Shown here in pieces: positions 1-12,189 of a stretch of 64,000 nt of DNA; the stretch's first letter is position 1, and every line of letters begins with the position of its first letter. The stretch lies in contig JAHNUO010000008.1 of assembly GCA_019787685.1 (NCBI GenBank), positions 1 to 64,000 on the forward strand. The letters are read 5' to 3'. The notes beneath the pieces are model-generated. The model searched no databases. It saw only the letters and a program-made list of their open reading frames with translations, and was not told the DNA's origin. The stretch is from Chiua virens (lineage: Eukaryota; Basidiomycota; Agaricomycetes; Boletales; Boletaceae). The position numbers were made by a program, and so were the translations under genes.

Positions 1-2062
1 GTGGAGGGCGGAGGACCGCCCCTGAACGTGCACGCGTTCGCAACCTCCTCCACGCTCTTGGATACAACGACGGGTTCTAGTCTCAGGCGCACGGACGAGA
101 CCATGGTCCGGACGTTCACGTACGAACCCACGCATGACCAGACTCCTATCTCACGAGAGTGGGTGTCGTACAATGCCAGGAAGCGAGCGGGAGGAGTCGC
201 CGCGGGTCGTTTGCCACGTCTCTTCGCCAGACGCTCTCGTACAACGCGTTCGTCATACCGCGATGCCGACCGTTGTTCAACGTCATCGCCGAACAGACGC
301 TCCCCCGGATCTCACACACCCCTCTTTTCTTAAAACAATGCTCCGCGATTCCCAGGGGATTGTCTGATACAATTTTAGCGCGCGGTACCGTCCAAAGGCA
401 CTGAATTCAGTCGGCACAGCATGGCGTCCAGCACAGCACACAAGTATAGCAAACGGATCCAAGAAAAGGTTTGCTCCAAAATGGAACAGAGTTTCATTTT
501 GTGGACGTCGTGATCAAAGTAGGACTAGGTCGATTCCCGCGCGCACTCGCGCAAGTCTCACGCAGAGGGTTTTCTTTCAAACCCGTGGCCTGGGAGTCCG
601 CTCAAGTCCCGCTTCCAATTCCGAGTGTCTCGCTTTAGAGCTTGAGAGCCCGACAAACAAATGGTGATCATACGATACGGTGTCCTATTGGACTGCGGGA
701 TGGAATCTATACGTAGGATGATCGATCTCGGTTTTCCTCACAAGCTTGTAGCTATTCTTAGTCTGCAGAAGGTGTCAATCTATTGGCGATCGCCGTCGAT
801 AGGACTTGTGTTGTGCTGTGTTGTGAGAGAGCTCGTCTGGCATATCGTCATACATGGCGTCGATGAGTAAAAGAACCTTCTTCTATCCCGTGTCCTGTTG
901 TCGATCTGCTATCCAAAGCAAAGGACTGCTGCGATGGCGCGTTAGGATTCGTCAAGTGACTTGCCTCGTTTGCAGCGACGACGCCACTATCTTGTGTAGG
1001 TCCTATCGTCCCGGGTATTCGCACGACGGGCTCGCACGGCGGTACATACATACGAGGGTGCCTTCATAAATCAAAGGGTATGCATGTGTACTTCGGTGAT
1101 ATGGTATTTCCTAGATGAATGAAGCGGGTCAGAAATCTACCAGTCTCTTTTCGTGCAGATGGCTCGGGGTTGGGCGCGGGGGTCACCCTTGCACAAGGTT
1201 TTTTCAAACGCAATGGATGATCGAAATGACCCTGATCACGGGTGATGATGACCCTCTTGGGGTAACGACCCGTTTCAAAAAATGGTGGTCGGATGCCCGT
1301 ACGGGTATGCCATGGACACGTCGATGTAGATGCGAGGGGATAGTCGACGTCCCGAGGCGTTACCCAAGCAGCACGGTCGACGCGGAGTTCTATCGCATCT
1401 TATCTTGGTTCCCATTTCCATTTTCCTCCGTCTCCTTGCCATTTTTTGAACGACCCTCCTAAAGGAGATCCGATCAGAAGACAACAAAATTTGGTCAAAA
1501 TGAGCTCGAAAACCTGTTTGAAAATGGAATGGGTGCACGTACGGGGCGTGTCCGGGTTTACCCACGGTACGGGTGCATGAATTCATATCGGGGGCATCTA
1601 TGAAAGCCCTGTGAACGCGTGTGGCAAGGACATGGGCATCCTGTGGGGTGCGGGGACTCATTTTGGGATGTTATCGTAGGCTTGAGGGTGGCGGGTTTGC
1701 TGTCACGACCTTCCAAGGCGAGTCGATACGCCACGATCGAAATAGACCAAGAACCGGACGAAGGGAATCAGAATGGTCGGACCTGGGCGTTATTATCGTT
1801 TTATGAGGGTTGGCATGCGGTACACCGGAACGTTCGAGGGCGGTGGGTGGTATACAATTGATGTTCCTATAAACGTCATTGGTTAAGCTTTGAAACATGG
1901 AAGCAAGGTCTGATATGAGCTTTTTGGATGTCGGTGAACGTCTCCGCCGCCGAGTTTGAGCTATGCTCTTGCGCAGTAGTGGTTTCCTTTTTCGGCTAAG
2001 ACGAACAGTGCAGCTCCACTGTCTGCGACGGTCGACACCCACGCTGGCCAACGCCAACTCCC
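1..2062. other. Gene-poor left end, no supported gene
   Basis: Reading frames here are short, overlap on both strands and show no recognisable domain, signal peptide or consistent splice pattern. Nothing resembling a tRNA or rRNA was noticed. The stretch just before position 2063 would be the promoter of the O-fucosyltransferase-like gene, but no clear TATA element was picked out. Confidence 0.5.
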
Positions 2063-3890
2063 ATGGCACAGCGACATCTCTTTCGAACGTCTGACCCTGC
2101 TCAGATTCTGCCTCTCAAAACGTCCGATACACGACCCCCATTGACCACGCGCATCCCTAAACGGTGTTTTCGGCTGCTTGTCTTCTTATTACTGTCTTTT
2201 TCGGCGCTTGTATGGCTCTACCGTCGCTCTCCTCCCGGGATAGAACCTTTCGAGGACGAAGACGACGCCGCAGAACACACCTTACCTCCACTCTACGAGG
2301 CTTACCACGACTATGAACGACACCTCCCACAACACAATTTGTCCCTGCCTTTTCCAGAGGGTCGAGACGCCAAATTCTTTTGGGTACCCAATCATGTCAC
2401 TGGTGAGCTTTTATCGTTCTTCATAGCCCTTGCAGAGGTAATCTATCCTCGTCGTCAGCGTCGGGGTGGGGAAACGTCATGCAGGAGCTCCTTTTAAATG
2501 CACTGTTGGCACACGAGACCAATCGCGCGTGAGTACACCAGCCTTTGACGTGTGATGGACATAGAGACATTCCATGTTCTAGCTTCGTCTTTGACAATTA
2601 TACGTGGGCCCGCGATGGTCCAGAGTATGCGGAGTACAATGGAAGACTGATCCCCGCCCGCATACCCCTGTCCGCGATCATCAGTGGTACGTCGTTTCCA
2701 TCCCTGCTGCGTTTTAGACCTGATCGAGAGGACATGTCCAGGTCCTATAGTTGGCTCTGCATTTGGTCCTGGGGATCCAACACCGCGTGCGGTGCACAGG
2801 GAGTACTTTCACCAAGTGTGTCCGAACCCGACCATCTTGGACAGCAATGAGGTCGTCGGGGGGGATCTTCGATACGACAACAATGTCCCTGCATCGCGAA
2901 TATTCGACATGTGGGTGGAGAAGCTCAACTCCATTAATGACCCTTGCGTCGAGATCCAACTCAGTTCACCTCAACTTTTCGAGATATGGTGTGTCGCGTG
3001 ACGATATTGATTGTACATTGTGATGCTGATGCAATGGACGTTCAGGCTATTTGGGGCGCCGAGAATTTTATCCATCTGGCCCCGACTCTCCCAGTCACCT
3101 ATTCTTCGAGAATTTTCGTGGTCTCCCTTGGTTTTGGGCGCGTTTGCTCGGAATGCACATCTCTTTGAGCCAAAGACCCAGTCTTTTCGATTCCTTCCGT
3201 CTTATATGCAGCCATCATCGCCAAAACCGACCCCCACGGAGTTGCACAACGTTGAACCCATACTACCAGCGGCAAAGGTAGATCCGATCACGGGCCTTCT
3301 CGTGTTGCACATCCGAAGAGGCGACTTCGCGGACCACTGTTCACACCTTGCGAATTGGTCCTCGGACTGGAACGGATTCAACAAGTTTGCGACGCTCCCC
3401 GACAAGTTCCGTCCGCCTTACGATGGTGGTGGTGGCCAGACGACCGAAGCCAACACCAAATACTATTTCCAGCGATGTTTTCCCACTGTTGAGCAAATCG
3501 TGGAGAGGGTACGCGAGGTGCTTGCTGATCAGAAAAGGCTGTATGGTGGGGCAAAGGAGCTCAGACGAGTCTACGTCATGACTAATGGCGAAGCGGCTTG
3601 GGTGGACGAGTTAAAGGAAGCGCTGATGTGGATAAAACCGTGGGATTCTGTGACGAGCAGTCGCGATTTACGGCTTAGTTGGGAGGCAAAACCTGTGGCG
3701 CAAGCTATGGATATGTTGGTGGGTCAACGGGCACAGGTGTTTATAGGGAACGGCGTACGTCATATTTTGTTCCAACTGCATGAACAACGTGCTTACCACC
3801 ATGCGTTCCCAGTTTTCGAGCCTGACCTCGAACATCGTCCTGTTCCGGATGTTGCGAGAGCTACCGCCCGGCGACACCAGATTTTGGTAA
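2063..3890 (+). CDS. O-fucosyltransferase-like type II membrane protein (paralogue 1)
   Basis: Six exons (2063-2402, 2459-2528, 2583-2686, 2742-2988, 3046-3754, 3813-3890) join in frame to 515 residues. A basic N-terminus is followed by a hydrophobic anchor at about residues 36-52 (LLVFLLLSFSALVWLYRR), as in Golgi type II glycosyltransferases. Conserved blocks follow in order: SGWGNVMQ, FVFDNYTWARDGPEY, VCPNPTIL, the HIRRGDF motif typical of GDP-fucose protein O-fucosyltransferase-like proteins, then MTNGEAAWV and QVFIGNG. It probably transfers fucose in the secretory pathway; donor and acceptor are inferred only from the family. Two paralogues at 54.6-59.6 kb share the same exon boundaries. 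No frameshift or in-frame stop was seen. Start chosen at the first ATG before the anchor. Confidence 0.85.
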
Positions 3891-4770
3891 CAGGGTGCGG
3901 GTCCTTTTTACCAGCTACCCTGTTGTGCGGACGTTTTGGGTTCGGGGATAACGCGTTCCGCTCGTTGGGCACTGGTGCTTTGTTACTATCCCATGGGTAT
4001 TCCCGTTGTCCAAGGGCTTGTGCGGCGGCTTTAAAACGTGCCGCACTCTGACGGGTTTCCTCGTCACCTATACTCCACCTTCGGGCATATACCGCTAACG
4101 TACACGCGATACATACTAATAGCATATGCACGACGAGTCGTTCCCCACTTGTTACATTTATTTTCTTTTGCCTGTTCCCAGGAAATGAGGACCCTTTTTT
4201 TAGGACGGAACTTGATAGCTTAGGTAGGGTTACTATTTGCTAGTATATACTTGCATGCAGCGATATGACGTTCGTTTCTTACGTTTTTGAATTCATCGGA
4301 TCCTTGATGGGGCAAACCTAGGTGGACTTTTCTTTTTAGAATACCCTCTTCTTTTTTCCTGCTCGGCGGTGATGGCACCATGATAAGGGTCGAGGATGGC
4401 GGGAGATATCAGGGTCTTGTTCGGATCTCTGGTGGCTTTTGTGATTCAGATTGATGTGTCAAGCTGATCATCGTCACTGGGTTTGACTCAGGCTGCGTCA
4501 TCATGCATCACAGCTGACTCCATGGTTTTAAGTAAGCAGCCCATATGTCGACCCATTATTTCATCGCAGGATGGGAACGATGAACGATGGGTTATCGCAC
4601 TTGTCAATTGCATTTTCGGCGTTGCTGTTGCTGATCCATCACCATACACGTTCAAGTTGACGGGCGGCTTGACGTGCTGTCATGGCACGTCTATTGTCTA
4701 TCACATGATAGACGTGATACGAGAGCTGTGCAACCGTATTATGACGTTCGCATGTAAAGGCGGAATCATA

Positions 4771-4796
4771 AAATATTAATAAATTTATTAATATTT
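4771..4796. repeat. Perfect 26-bp AT-only palindrome
   Basis: The half-site AAATATTAATAAA is followed directly by its exact inverted copy with no spacer. It consists only of A and T. It could extrude as a cruciform, or be a chance AT-rich tract; no function is implied by neighbours. Confidence 0.85.
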
Positions 4797-5279
4797 GAGT
4801 GGGTATGTCTGTCACGTTTGAGTAAGGAAGCCATGTACAGTAGATTCAAAGAGGGGATCCGACGTCATCTGTAGATGTATCGTATCACTGCGAGCCAAAT
4901 GGCAACACGGCCAAACGCTTCAGCGAGCCCGGTCCGAACGCACAGCCATGCGGGACCCATGTGCGGCTACCCACAGTTCATCTTTCAAGTAGGGATTGAC
5001 AGGCGCGGCTCAAAGGAGAAGACGCGGATTCTGTGCACGAACCCATCCTCGCGTGGGGCTTGACAATGGCGGGCGTTCCGGTAACTTGTTTGAACGTCTG
5101 CTTGACACGGTAGACGACGGTAATCTGTGCCTGCCAGTTGGATCTGCGACGAGGCCGTCTGAGAGATTTTGCGTGGGGGACATGCGTGCACATCGATTCG
5201 AAACGTGCCCGCATCCAGCGCGACGAGAGATGCCATCGGGAGTCGCTTGGGCACGTTCACACCGTGGACGGAACAGCCT

Positions 5280-5978
5280 TTAAATCATGACGTCGAATTC
5301 GAAACGTAGCATGTGGTCCGGGATGATCAGACGTCCGACGCGTCTTGCCCAGAAAGGCGCCAGCGGCAGCGATAGTACAGACTGCTTCCACGGATCATGC
5401 ATGTTGACCAGCAGCCGACGTTCGGGACTGTCAAACGAGTAGACGAGCGCACCGCCCCCCGTAGCGACATACCCAGTTAGCGATGGTGGCGTTGGTCGTA
5501 TAGAGATACCTGCACTGCTCGATGGTCTACGTGACGGGTAAGAAGCGTCACGACGTACACGGTCAACCAAGACGAGACCACGTTCCCATTTTCCCTTGTC
5601 AGTGAGATCGATTTGATCGATTGGCTTCTGAGTCGTCGTCTCGTCTCGCTGTCTTGTAGCTTGTTGATTCCGCTGAGGCTGTGACTTTTTCGCTGCTCCG
5701 TGATGGTGATCCGCGGTGGCCCGCTGTCGACGGTCGTCCGTCCAAGTTGTACCGAAGAGCTTTATGCGCAAATTGGTTTTGATTTTGATTCGTGTGGTGC
5801 GGTGCGATCGTCTGATCACCGGGGGGAGGTTGTTCATCATAGGGTGTTCGACTTTCGAAAGCCTGAAACCGTTTGGGTCCTGCACGTTGGTACAGAATGA
5901 CTGTCTTCTGATCTCGACGTATATGTCGCAATGCCGAGAAGCTTCCGCGGAACAATGAGGATGACGAATACATATCAC
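5280..5978 (-). CDS. Doubtful hypothetical protein, 232 codons
   Basis: A single open frame of 232 codons, long for this gene-poor area. The middle is rich in R, Q, T and K (low complexity). The last 80 residues look more protein-like, with alternating hydrophobic stretches such as LTGYVATGGGALVYSF and VLSLPLAPFWARRVGRLI. No domain is recognised. Competing overlapping frames exist on both strands, so this may be a chance frame or a 3' exon of a gene whose 5' part was not found. Confidence 0.2.
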   Translation of the reverse strand: MICIRHPHCSAEASRHCDIYVEIRRQSFCTNVQDPNGFRLSKVEHPMMNNLPPVIRRSHRTTRIKIKTNLRIKLFGTTWTDDRRQRATADHHHGAAKKSQPQRNQQATRQRDETTTQKPIDQIDLTDKGKWERGLVLVDRVRRDASYPSRRPSSSAGISIRPTPPSLTGYVATGGGALVYSFDSPERRLLVNMHDPWKQSVLSLPLAPFWARRVGRLIIPDHMLRFEFDVMI

Positions 5979-8591
5979 TGTTTTGATTCGACGAACTGAT
6001 TGCCTGCGGTTGTCAATTCACCGAGTAAGCCATCGACATGCCTGGCAGATAGTTCGCGTCATCATCGCGTCAACAGCACGACATACATACATTCGAGTTG
6101 ATGTCCCTGAATTTTCGGCGAACGGGAGGATACGGGTGTGTTGTCAGATGTCGAGCCAATGTCTCGCCTCCACTGTTAACCCCTTGCATTGACGTCTTGG
6201 TGTTTTTTGTTGCGTCGCAAGACGGCGATCAATTAATCGGCGACTAGACTGGCCACCGGTGACCCTTGTCATCGTCCGGTCCGGGATGGGATGAACAAGA
6301 GACCAGGGGCTTCCCGCGAATATTTTTATTTCATCGAGTAGATGAATGACATGCAATGACAGGTTTGGGCATAAACGCGGATTTTGGACTCTTCGTTGCT
6401 TCCGGTACTTGATCGGCATATCCTTCAAGAACGTTTAAGGAGTCACACATCTCCGGAGGTCGTCACCGAGCAAACCCGAACATGCACCCATGGCAACATA
6501 TTCCAGGTGTGGTCACTAGAGACACGGTCAGGCACTACTATTTGGCAGGTTTATTGCTATGTTCGGGTATGAATATACCATATCAGCATTTTTAAGAGTT
6601 ATGGGAATGGTTGCTACTCACTGGTGTAACCCCGCCGTTCATGCTGACATGATCAATGTAGATCTTGGGAGTTGATGCCTTACCTCGACTGTTTGCTTCC
6701 GTTTGAGAGGTGTTCCGCATTCGATGGTACCTTGCTGTTGTCGACCCGAGGTAACTGTACCGCCCCATTGAATAACATGCGGAGAAAAACTTGGAGGAGA
6801 AACTCCGGATTTAAGCCATTGGTATATCTTTAGATGCCGGCGCCTGGGTCTACTCTCACGGCGATGACGCACGACTTGATGTGCCATTCTTGCCTGTAGG
6901 GTTATAGTGGCACAGTCCGACCTCCCACTCCTGGATCATCCTTTGACTGTCAGTTGCCCACGACTAGAACTTGGTGTGCGAAGGATGTTTATGGAGGATC
7001 ATCGCATGAATGGGACCATACAGACAAGGGCGATTGAAATAGCCGTATCGTTACTTGCTCAAGAATCAGACGTGTGCCTTGCCAAGGCGTACCTGATCTT
7101 GAGCAATCAACAACGAAAATGTTGACATCGGCCCGGATTAAGTAATGGGAGTTTTTCATGGGGTAAGATGTTTCGAATCAAGTACATGTTGCAGAAACGG
7201 ACATATGAGTCTGGGTCGTAATCCACGACATGGGGGATTTCACCGTGATGACTGTGATGAGAAGACGGGGTCAACATCGCCTCGTTTTCTCACTGAACAT
7301 GGTAACGGGATCAGCCTCCCATATGTTTTCTCTTCGCTGTCAAGCTTTGTCACGCATCAGATCATATTCTGGCACGTCATCAAGGGGGAGCGGTCGAGGG
7401 AAGGACGAACCTAAGTTATGTTTTCGGCGCCCATACGCGAGATGATAATCTGAGCGGGACCGAGATATTTCAAGGGACCGACAACTGGCCGAGATCTGGA
7501 ACGCATCGAGCACGATCACAGGTAGTGGACAATTTGCCGTCCTTGTCTTCTTTCCCAGGTACCTTACGTCTCTGACGCATCATGGGACTCGGTCAGCGTG
7601 TGTTCGTGTCCGCATACACCGAGTCGTCGTCCAATCGGGAGTCCTTGGCAGGCGGATCCGGTAGTGTTTTCCCCACCCGGAGAAATGGAACTAGGACGAG
7701 GACAGAGCCAACACAAACCAGGCACCTTCTCGTCCAAAACCTTCTTTGATTTAGGTTACACCGATTGGGTGGTAGAGGCTTGGCTACACTGGATTGCTGA
7801 TCAACCTCCATGAGAAGCGGTGGCGAGGATGAGTTTCCCGCGTTCCTGCCAGCATTTCAATTCCGCACAAGATCCGGACGTGCTTTGGAGCGCTTACCAA
7901 CGTGTGTATTTCAGATTATTTGATAGAACCGGAGGCGTTCTTGCCAAGGCCGGCGTTGCGGGGTGGGAGCGAAATGTAACGATGGGGAAATTCTTGTGTC
8001 TGTCATTGAGAAACAGTAGCCGCAGCCGGAATTCGCGAATGTGGTTAAGATGTCGAGTACCTTTCTGGTGGCGCAGCAAACCATGTTCCAAGGTTCAGAA
8101 GAAACAGCGTTTGAAAATATATTTGTAGAAGTCTGTTATGGCTTGATGACATGGATGGCAAGTATCTGATAGCGTTCTCATGGAAGAGAAATCAAGGAAT
8201 CGTTCAAAAAGCTTGCGTGCGTAAGCTGACGACGACGTTCGTAATCACAGAATGTTCGTACTAGTACCTGTGTCCATCGAGCTGATTGACAGAAAATGAC
8301 GTCAAGATTGACACTGGGTGGATTGCCTCTTTGTAAGTTGGCATCGGGTTGAGGTCACCCCTGGCAGGTCAATACATGGACAGAACATTTGACATGAAAT
8401 TCGTACTTTTTGTGAATTGCCTTGTAAGTTGTGGTCGCGGTATGGTGAAATGGATCAGGTGATGGGACTCATCAATGCACCTGCATCAACAGCCACTAGG
8501 TGACTATCATACGATAGCCCTACCTGGATGCTGCAGCGATTACATATAACTTTCGGGCTGTTGCTTTGCACAGGCGCTCAGCGGGAGTTTC

Positions 8592-8610
8592 ATCAGAATT
8601 TAATTCTGAT
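8592..8610. repeat. 19-bp inverted repeat
   Basis: ATCAGAATT and its inverse AATTCTGAT flank a single T. It lies in non-coding sequence about 790 bp before the pirin 1 start. It could form a small hairpin; no downstream U-tract or gene relation supports a defined role. Confidence 0.5.
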
Positions 8611-9059
8611 TTGGCTCTTAGGCAAGCTCTTAGGGGCTCAAAATATTGAATAGCCAATCAACGATGCTGAAGTAAATTTATAATATGTCATGTTAAGTAT
8701 GTCTCAGAAAGTATAAGTACTTAAACGTCGTCCAATTCGACTATTTGAATAAGATTTAGATAAAACTTTTTGTAGTTTCCTATTCTTCTAATACACTTCA
8801 TATCTTGAAAGTCATGCTGCAATCCCAACCGATATGAAGTAAATTCCGCGGCGCTTGCATCGTAATCCAACGGAGACAAGCGGACAACGTGAAGAAAGGC
8901 TATGCGGCATTGACACCTGGCAGGTCACCAGACACTCAGTGGTAATATGGGGAACCTGAATTATCAAGCAGGAAGGGCCATAATTTAACCACAAGGAAGC
9001 ATTTTTGATGAGGTCCGACCTCACTTTATTCAAATGCATGACCAAGGCAAGGAAGTCGT

Positions 9060-9205
9060 GCTTTGCAATTGCTTGGGAACGTGAGTGTGCAATCACTAGA
9101 AAAGGCTAACCCCTTTTGGGGTCTCTCTAATACTCTTCGTAAGAGTACAATAGACCTTGGACAGCTGTCAGTCTGTTTGACCCCCGGTTTTGCATATAAA
9201 AAACC
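9060..9205 (+). promoter_or_regulatory. Pirin 1 promoter region with TATA box and blocks shared with pirin 2
   Basis: Blocks here recur in order upstream of the second pirin gene (46020-46147): CTTTGCAATT, TGGGAAC followed by GTGAGTGT, ACTAGAAAAGG, and GTCTCTCTAAT followed by CTCGTAAG in copy 2 or TTCGTAAG here. A TATA-like element (GCATATAAAAAA) lies near 9191-9202. Preservation in non-coding DNA between two diverged copies suggests a shared promoter, or a duplication recent enough that drift has not erased it. Confidence 0.6.
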
Positions 9206-9379
9206 AACATGTTCACCTCGACGAGCACCGCAATCTCCTTCTCAATCAAAGCCAACATTTCCCGCTCAATCAGCCTAGTGACCTCTAGGTACCTACGTGC
9301 CAACCTCTGCTTGCACAGCCATCACTCGTTGCGCAGATCATCCACCCCCTTTATACGCTCAGCTTCTTCAGCCACAACT

Positions 9380-10389
9380 ATGAGCTCTGACAAGAACGTT
9401 CAAATTACCCTTCGTCCCAGTCACGAACGTGGTCATGCCGACCATGGATGGCTGAAGTCCTTCCATACGTTTTCCTTCGCCGGGTTCGTATTGCATCTAC
9501 CTTCCTTGCATTGTCTCTGAACTGATTTTTAAACAGATACCAAGACCGTAACCACGAGTCTTACAGCACCCTTCGTGTCATCAACGAGGACCGCGTTGCT
9601 GCTCATACAGGATTTGGTACTCACAGCCATCAGCATTACGAGATTTTCTCCTATGTCATTGATGGCAAACTTGAACAGTAAGCCCATCTCCCGCGTATAA
9701 ACCACTCGGCGATCGTTGATGTCTCGCGCAGCAAAGACTCCATGGGCAACACGGAGGTCCTTTCCCGAGGTGCCCTCCAGATGACGTCCACAGGAACAGG
9801 AATCTCTCATTCTGAGAAGGCGAACGGCGGAAACGAGGTCTACTTCTGCCAGATTTGGGCGTCGCCCCGTCCCGGAGAAGGGAACGGCAAGCCTGCCTAC
9901 TTCACAAGGTATGCCGCTTACCTTCATTATTTTTATTTTATTTCTTTCTCGGCCCAAGTTTCGACGTCACGCTTACTCTTTGCACGCAGACAATTCACGG
10001 ACGAAGAGAAGAAAGACCGCTTCGTTCCAGTTGTCGCCCCCGACAATGCTCCGGGGGTTACACTTGGCAGAGAAGACAGCGGGCCTGCGCCAATCCGATC
10101 GGACCTTTGGATGTATGCCTCTTTGATCCAACCCGGTATCTCGCTCGTCCACAAACCGTTTGGAGATGGTCAGATGAAGAAAGGATATGTTCATCTGATT
10201 CAGAAATCTGGATATAATCCGGGAGCGGCGCAAGGTGTCACTCTGAAGATTGGCTCACACGCTGATGGGTCGCAGGTGGAGTTACGAGAGGGCGACGGCG
10301 CGTATTTGACGTATGGGCCAGGGTCTGAGCTTCGGGTTGAAAACGATAGCCAGGGAGTTGCTGAAGTCTTGCTATTTGATCTCGAGTAA
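9380..10389 (+). CDS. Pirin family protein (copy 1)
   Basis: Four exons (9380-9483, 9537-9677, 9732-9908, 9990-10389) join in frame to a protein of about 273 residues with both pirin cupin halves. Visible family features are [15 protein letters not shown] at the N-terminus, the metal-ligand motif THSHQHYE, and [10 protein letters not shown] carrying the remaining His and Glu ligands. Pirins are iron-binding cupins described as quercetinases or nuclear cofactors; which role applies here is unknown. An upstream in-frame ATG at 9209 would add a Ser/Arg-rich, mitochondrial-presequence-like leader. It lies only about 10 bp after the TATA-like element, and copy 2 has no equivalent, so 9380 is preferred. 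Introns sit at the same positions as in copy 2. Confidence 0.9.
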
Positions 10390-11519
10390 CTGGTCAGAAC
10401 AATGTGTTGTATCATGTATTTTCTATAGGAATCATGTTGTTTGTAACCACTTCGCTTGCTAGTAAGCTTTCGTCGTCCCTAACTTGCAGCCTGGCGATGA
10501 AGCTGTGCACGAAGGTCTCAGAATCTTGTTCCGAATACCGAATCGGGCCGTCGAGCTCCGAGCCTCGGTACAGAATCTGTGCTCTCTTGCCATGACCACT
10601 TCCAACCTCTGTGCTTCTTTTACAAGGACTGTATTTGAGCGGTACCGGTGAACTCTACATCAAATTACTGCGCTGAATCATATTCGGACGAGGAATCGGG
10701 TTCTTGATACACAACTCTCTATTCGCTCCAAACTGACTAAATCCTAAATCACACCTGTTAGCTCCAATTTGGAAGCTCGGTATGAGAGTGTCAGCAAACT
10801 CTTGAAGAGATTGTGACCGTCTCTCAACGAATCCGTCGCTCCGCGTTAGCATATGCAAAGAACTAGAGAAACAGCCGAAAATCCTGCGACGTCTCAAGGC
10901 TCTCCGGCTAGCTTGAAGCAATCCGGATGTCTTCCGACAAGATCCTCGAAATCATCGTCCTCGACAGTTATTCTGTTGATGAACGGATGATTCATTGGGT
11001 AATTAGTGGAGGGCTGTATATATGCTTGAGAGAGATTGGTCTTGAGTATATCGGCCGTCTCTTCAAGCTGCAGCGCCAGTTTGAGGTTTCCTGGCCCCCG
11101 CTCCACCCCCGAGACAAGTCGAGGATAAGTTCACGGAAATCATGGCTTTCTTTGATCAACACAGCAACCTTTTTCATCTATTGCTTGCTCCTGACATCTG
11201 GTGAGTTCCCAGTATTTCTCTGAATACATCTTGACTCTCTAGCAGGGATATAAACGCACTCCATCATCCATCATAAGCGCTTCGAATCATTGAAGTAAAG
11301 AAGGAACTCCGTACGTCTATTGTGTTTGTAGTTCATGCACATGGTGCGGCTGGATGACAACACACTGTCGACAGAGCAAAGGATGAATGAAGTTTGCCGC
11401 TGGCTATATGCCTGAGATTGCGCGCCGAAGCATCATGAGACACGCAGGCTCCATCAAGAAGGCATGCGCAAGTGGTTTCTCGACACGCATGCATACAAAA
11501 ATTGGAGGAATTGGAAGCA
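10390..11519. other. Intergenic, no supported gene
   Basis: Only short frames occur. One plus-strand frame at 10927-11223 (98 codons) has hydrophobic stretches but no recognisable domain and no splice partner. Pirin 1 should terminate in the first hundred bases. Confidence 0.4.
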
Positions 11520-11705
11520 CCAGTTTATATGGCTCGTCTGCACGATCGCATCGCATCCGTTGATCCCTCTTGTTCTTGCACTCAGATATAGGACCTCAAA
11601 ACGCATAAGCTCAAGGACGATCTACCAGGACATACAGACGAAGTCTATTGCGTCGATTTCGTGGCCGATAAGGCGGTCAGTGGTGGGCGGGATCGGATAG
11701 TGAAA
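11520..11705 (+). pseudogene. Stranded C-terminal fragment of a Rsa4/Notchless-like WD40 gene
   Basis: From about 11591, one frame reads DLKTHKLKDDLPGHTDEVY and continues CVDFVADKAVSGGRDRIVKM. This matches the last WD40 repeat and C-terminus of Rsa4/NLE1, the 60S ribosome assembly factor. Upstream sequence to about 11520 is only faintly similar, with stops in that frame. No other part of the gene lies nearby. A separate, more complete but broken copy of its N-terminal part lies at 42955-44330. This is therefore a relic of duplication, not a functional gene. Confidence 0.75.
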
Positions 11706-12189
11706 ATGTACGTGGATTCGTTTGTCAACGCGTCAACGATGAGTCATCCTGACACGCTCTAGATGGTTAAACTAGGATTCCATGGGTGGAATGGGATATC
11801 TCGTGGCCGCGGGGAATGGATTGCACGAGGAGCCGGATGTCGACGTGTGATTCAAACATTCACCTGCGACACGCACGTCTCTGCTCTCAAGCGTGAAATA
11901 ACTTGAACTTGCCTGCGGTGATCCTTGACAGTGCCCTTCGAGTGATGTTGAGCCTACCCGACTTGTACATCGTCATCTCAATTTTAAGTTCTCCTTGACT
12001 AGCCAATCGGCAAGCAGTGACCTGGGTAGTATCATACAGTGTACTATACATATGGCACCAAAGAAAGAAAAGAGAAACTGAAAATCGTATTCTATTACAT
12101 CGCAGCTAGATGTTGTGTGTCTATCTTACAAGCTTGGCTTCATGTGTCAATGTGTACAGTGCAGAACGGGTCAGGCTGACCAATGGCCT

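Larger units (their letters stand above)
3891..9059. other. Long gene-poor stretch
   Basis: Apart from one doubtful minus-strand frame (5280-5978) and two short palindromes, no gene could be supported in these 5 kb. Short frames are scattered on both strands without shared splice phases or known motifs. The region may hold decayed sequence, but no clear transposon or gene remnant was recognised. Confidence 0.5.

Noticed and set aside
9209..9379. A mitochondrial leader for pirin 1 from the ATG at 9209
   Set aside because: That ATG is too close to the TATA-like element, and the second pirin copy, with a matching leader, starts only at the position equivalent to 9380.
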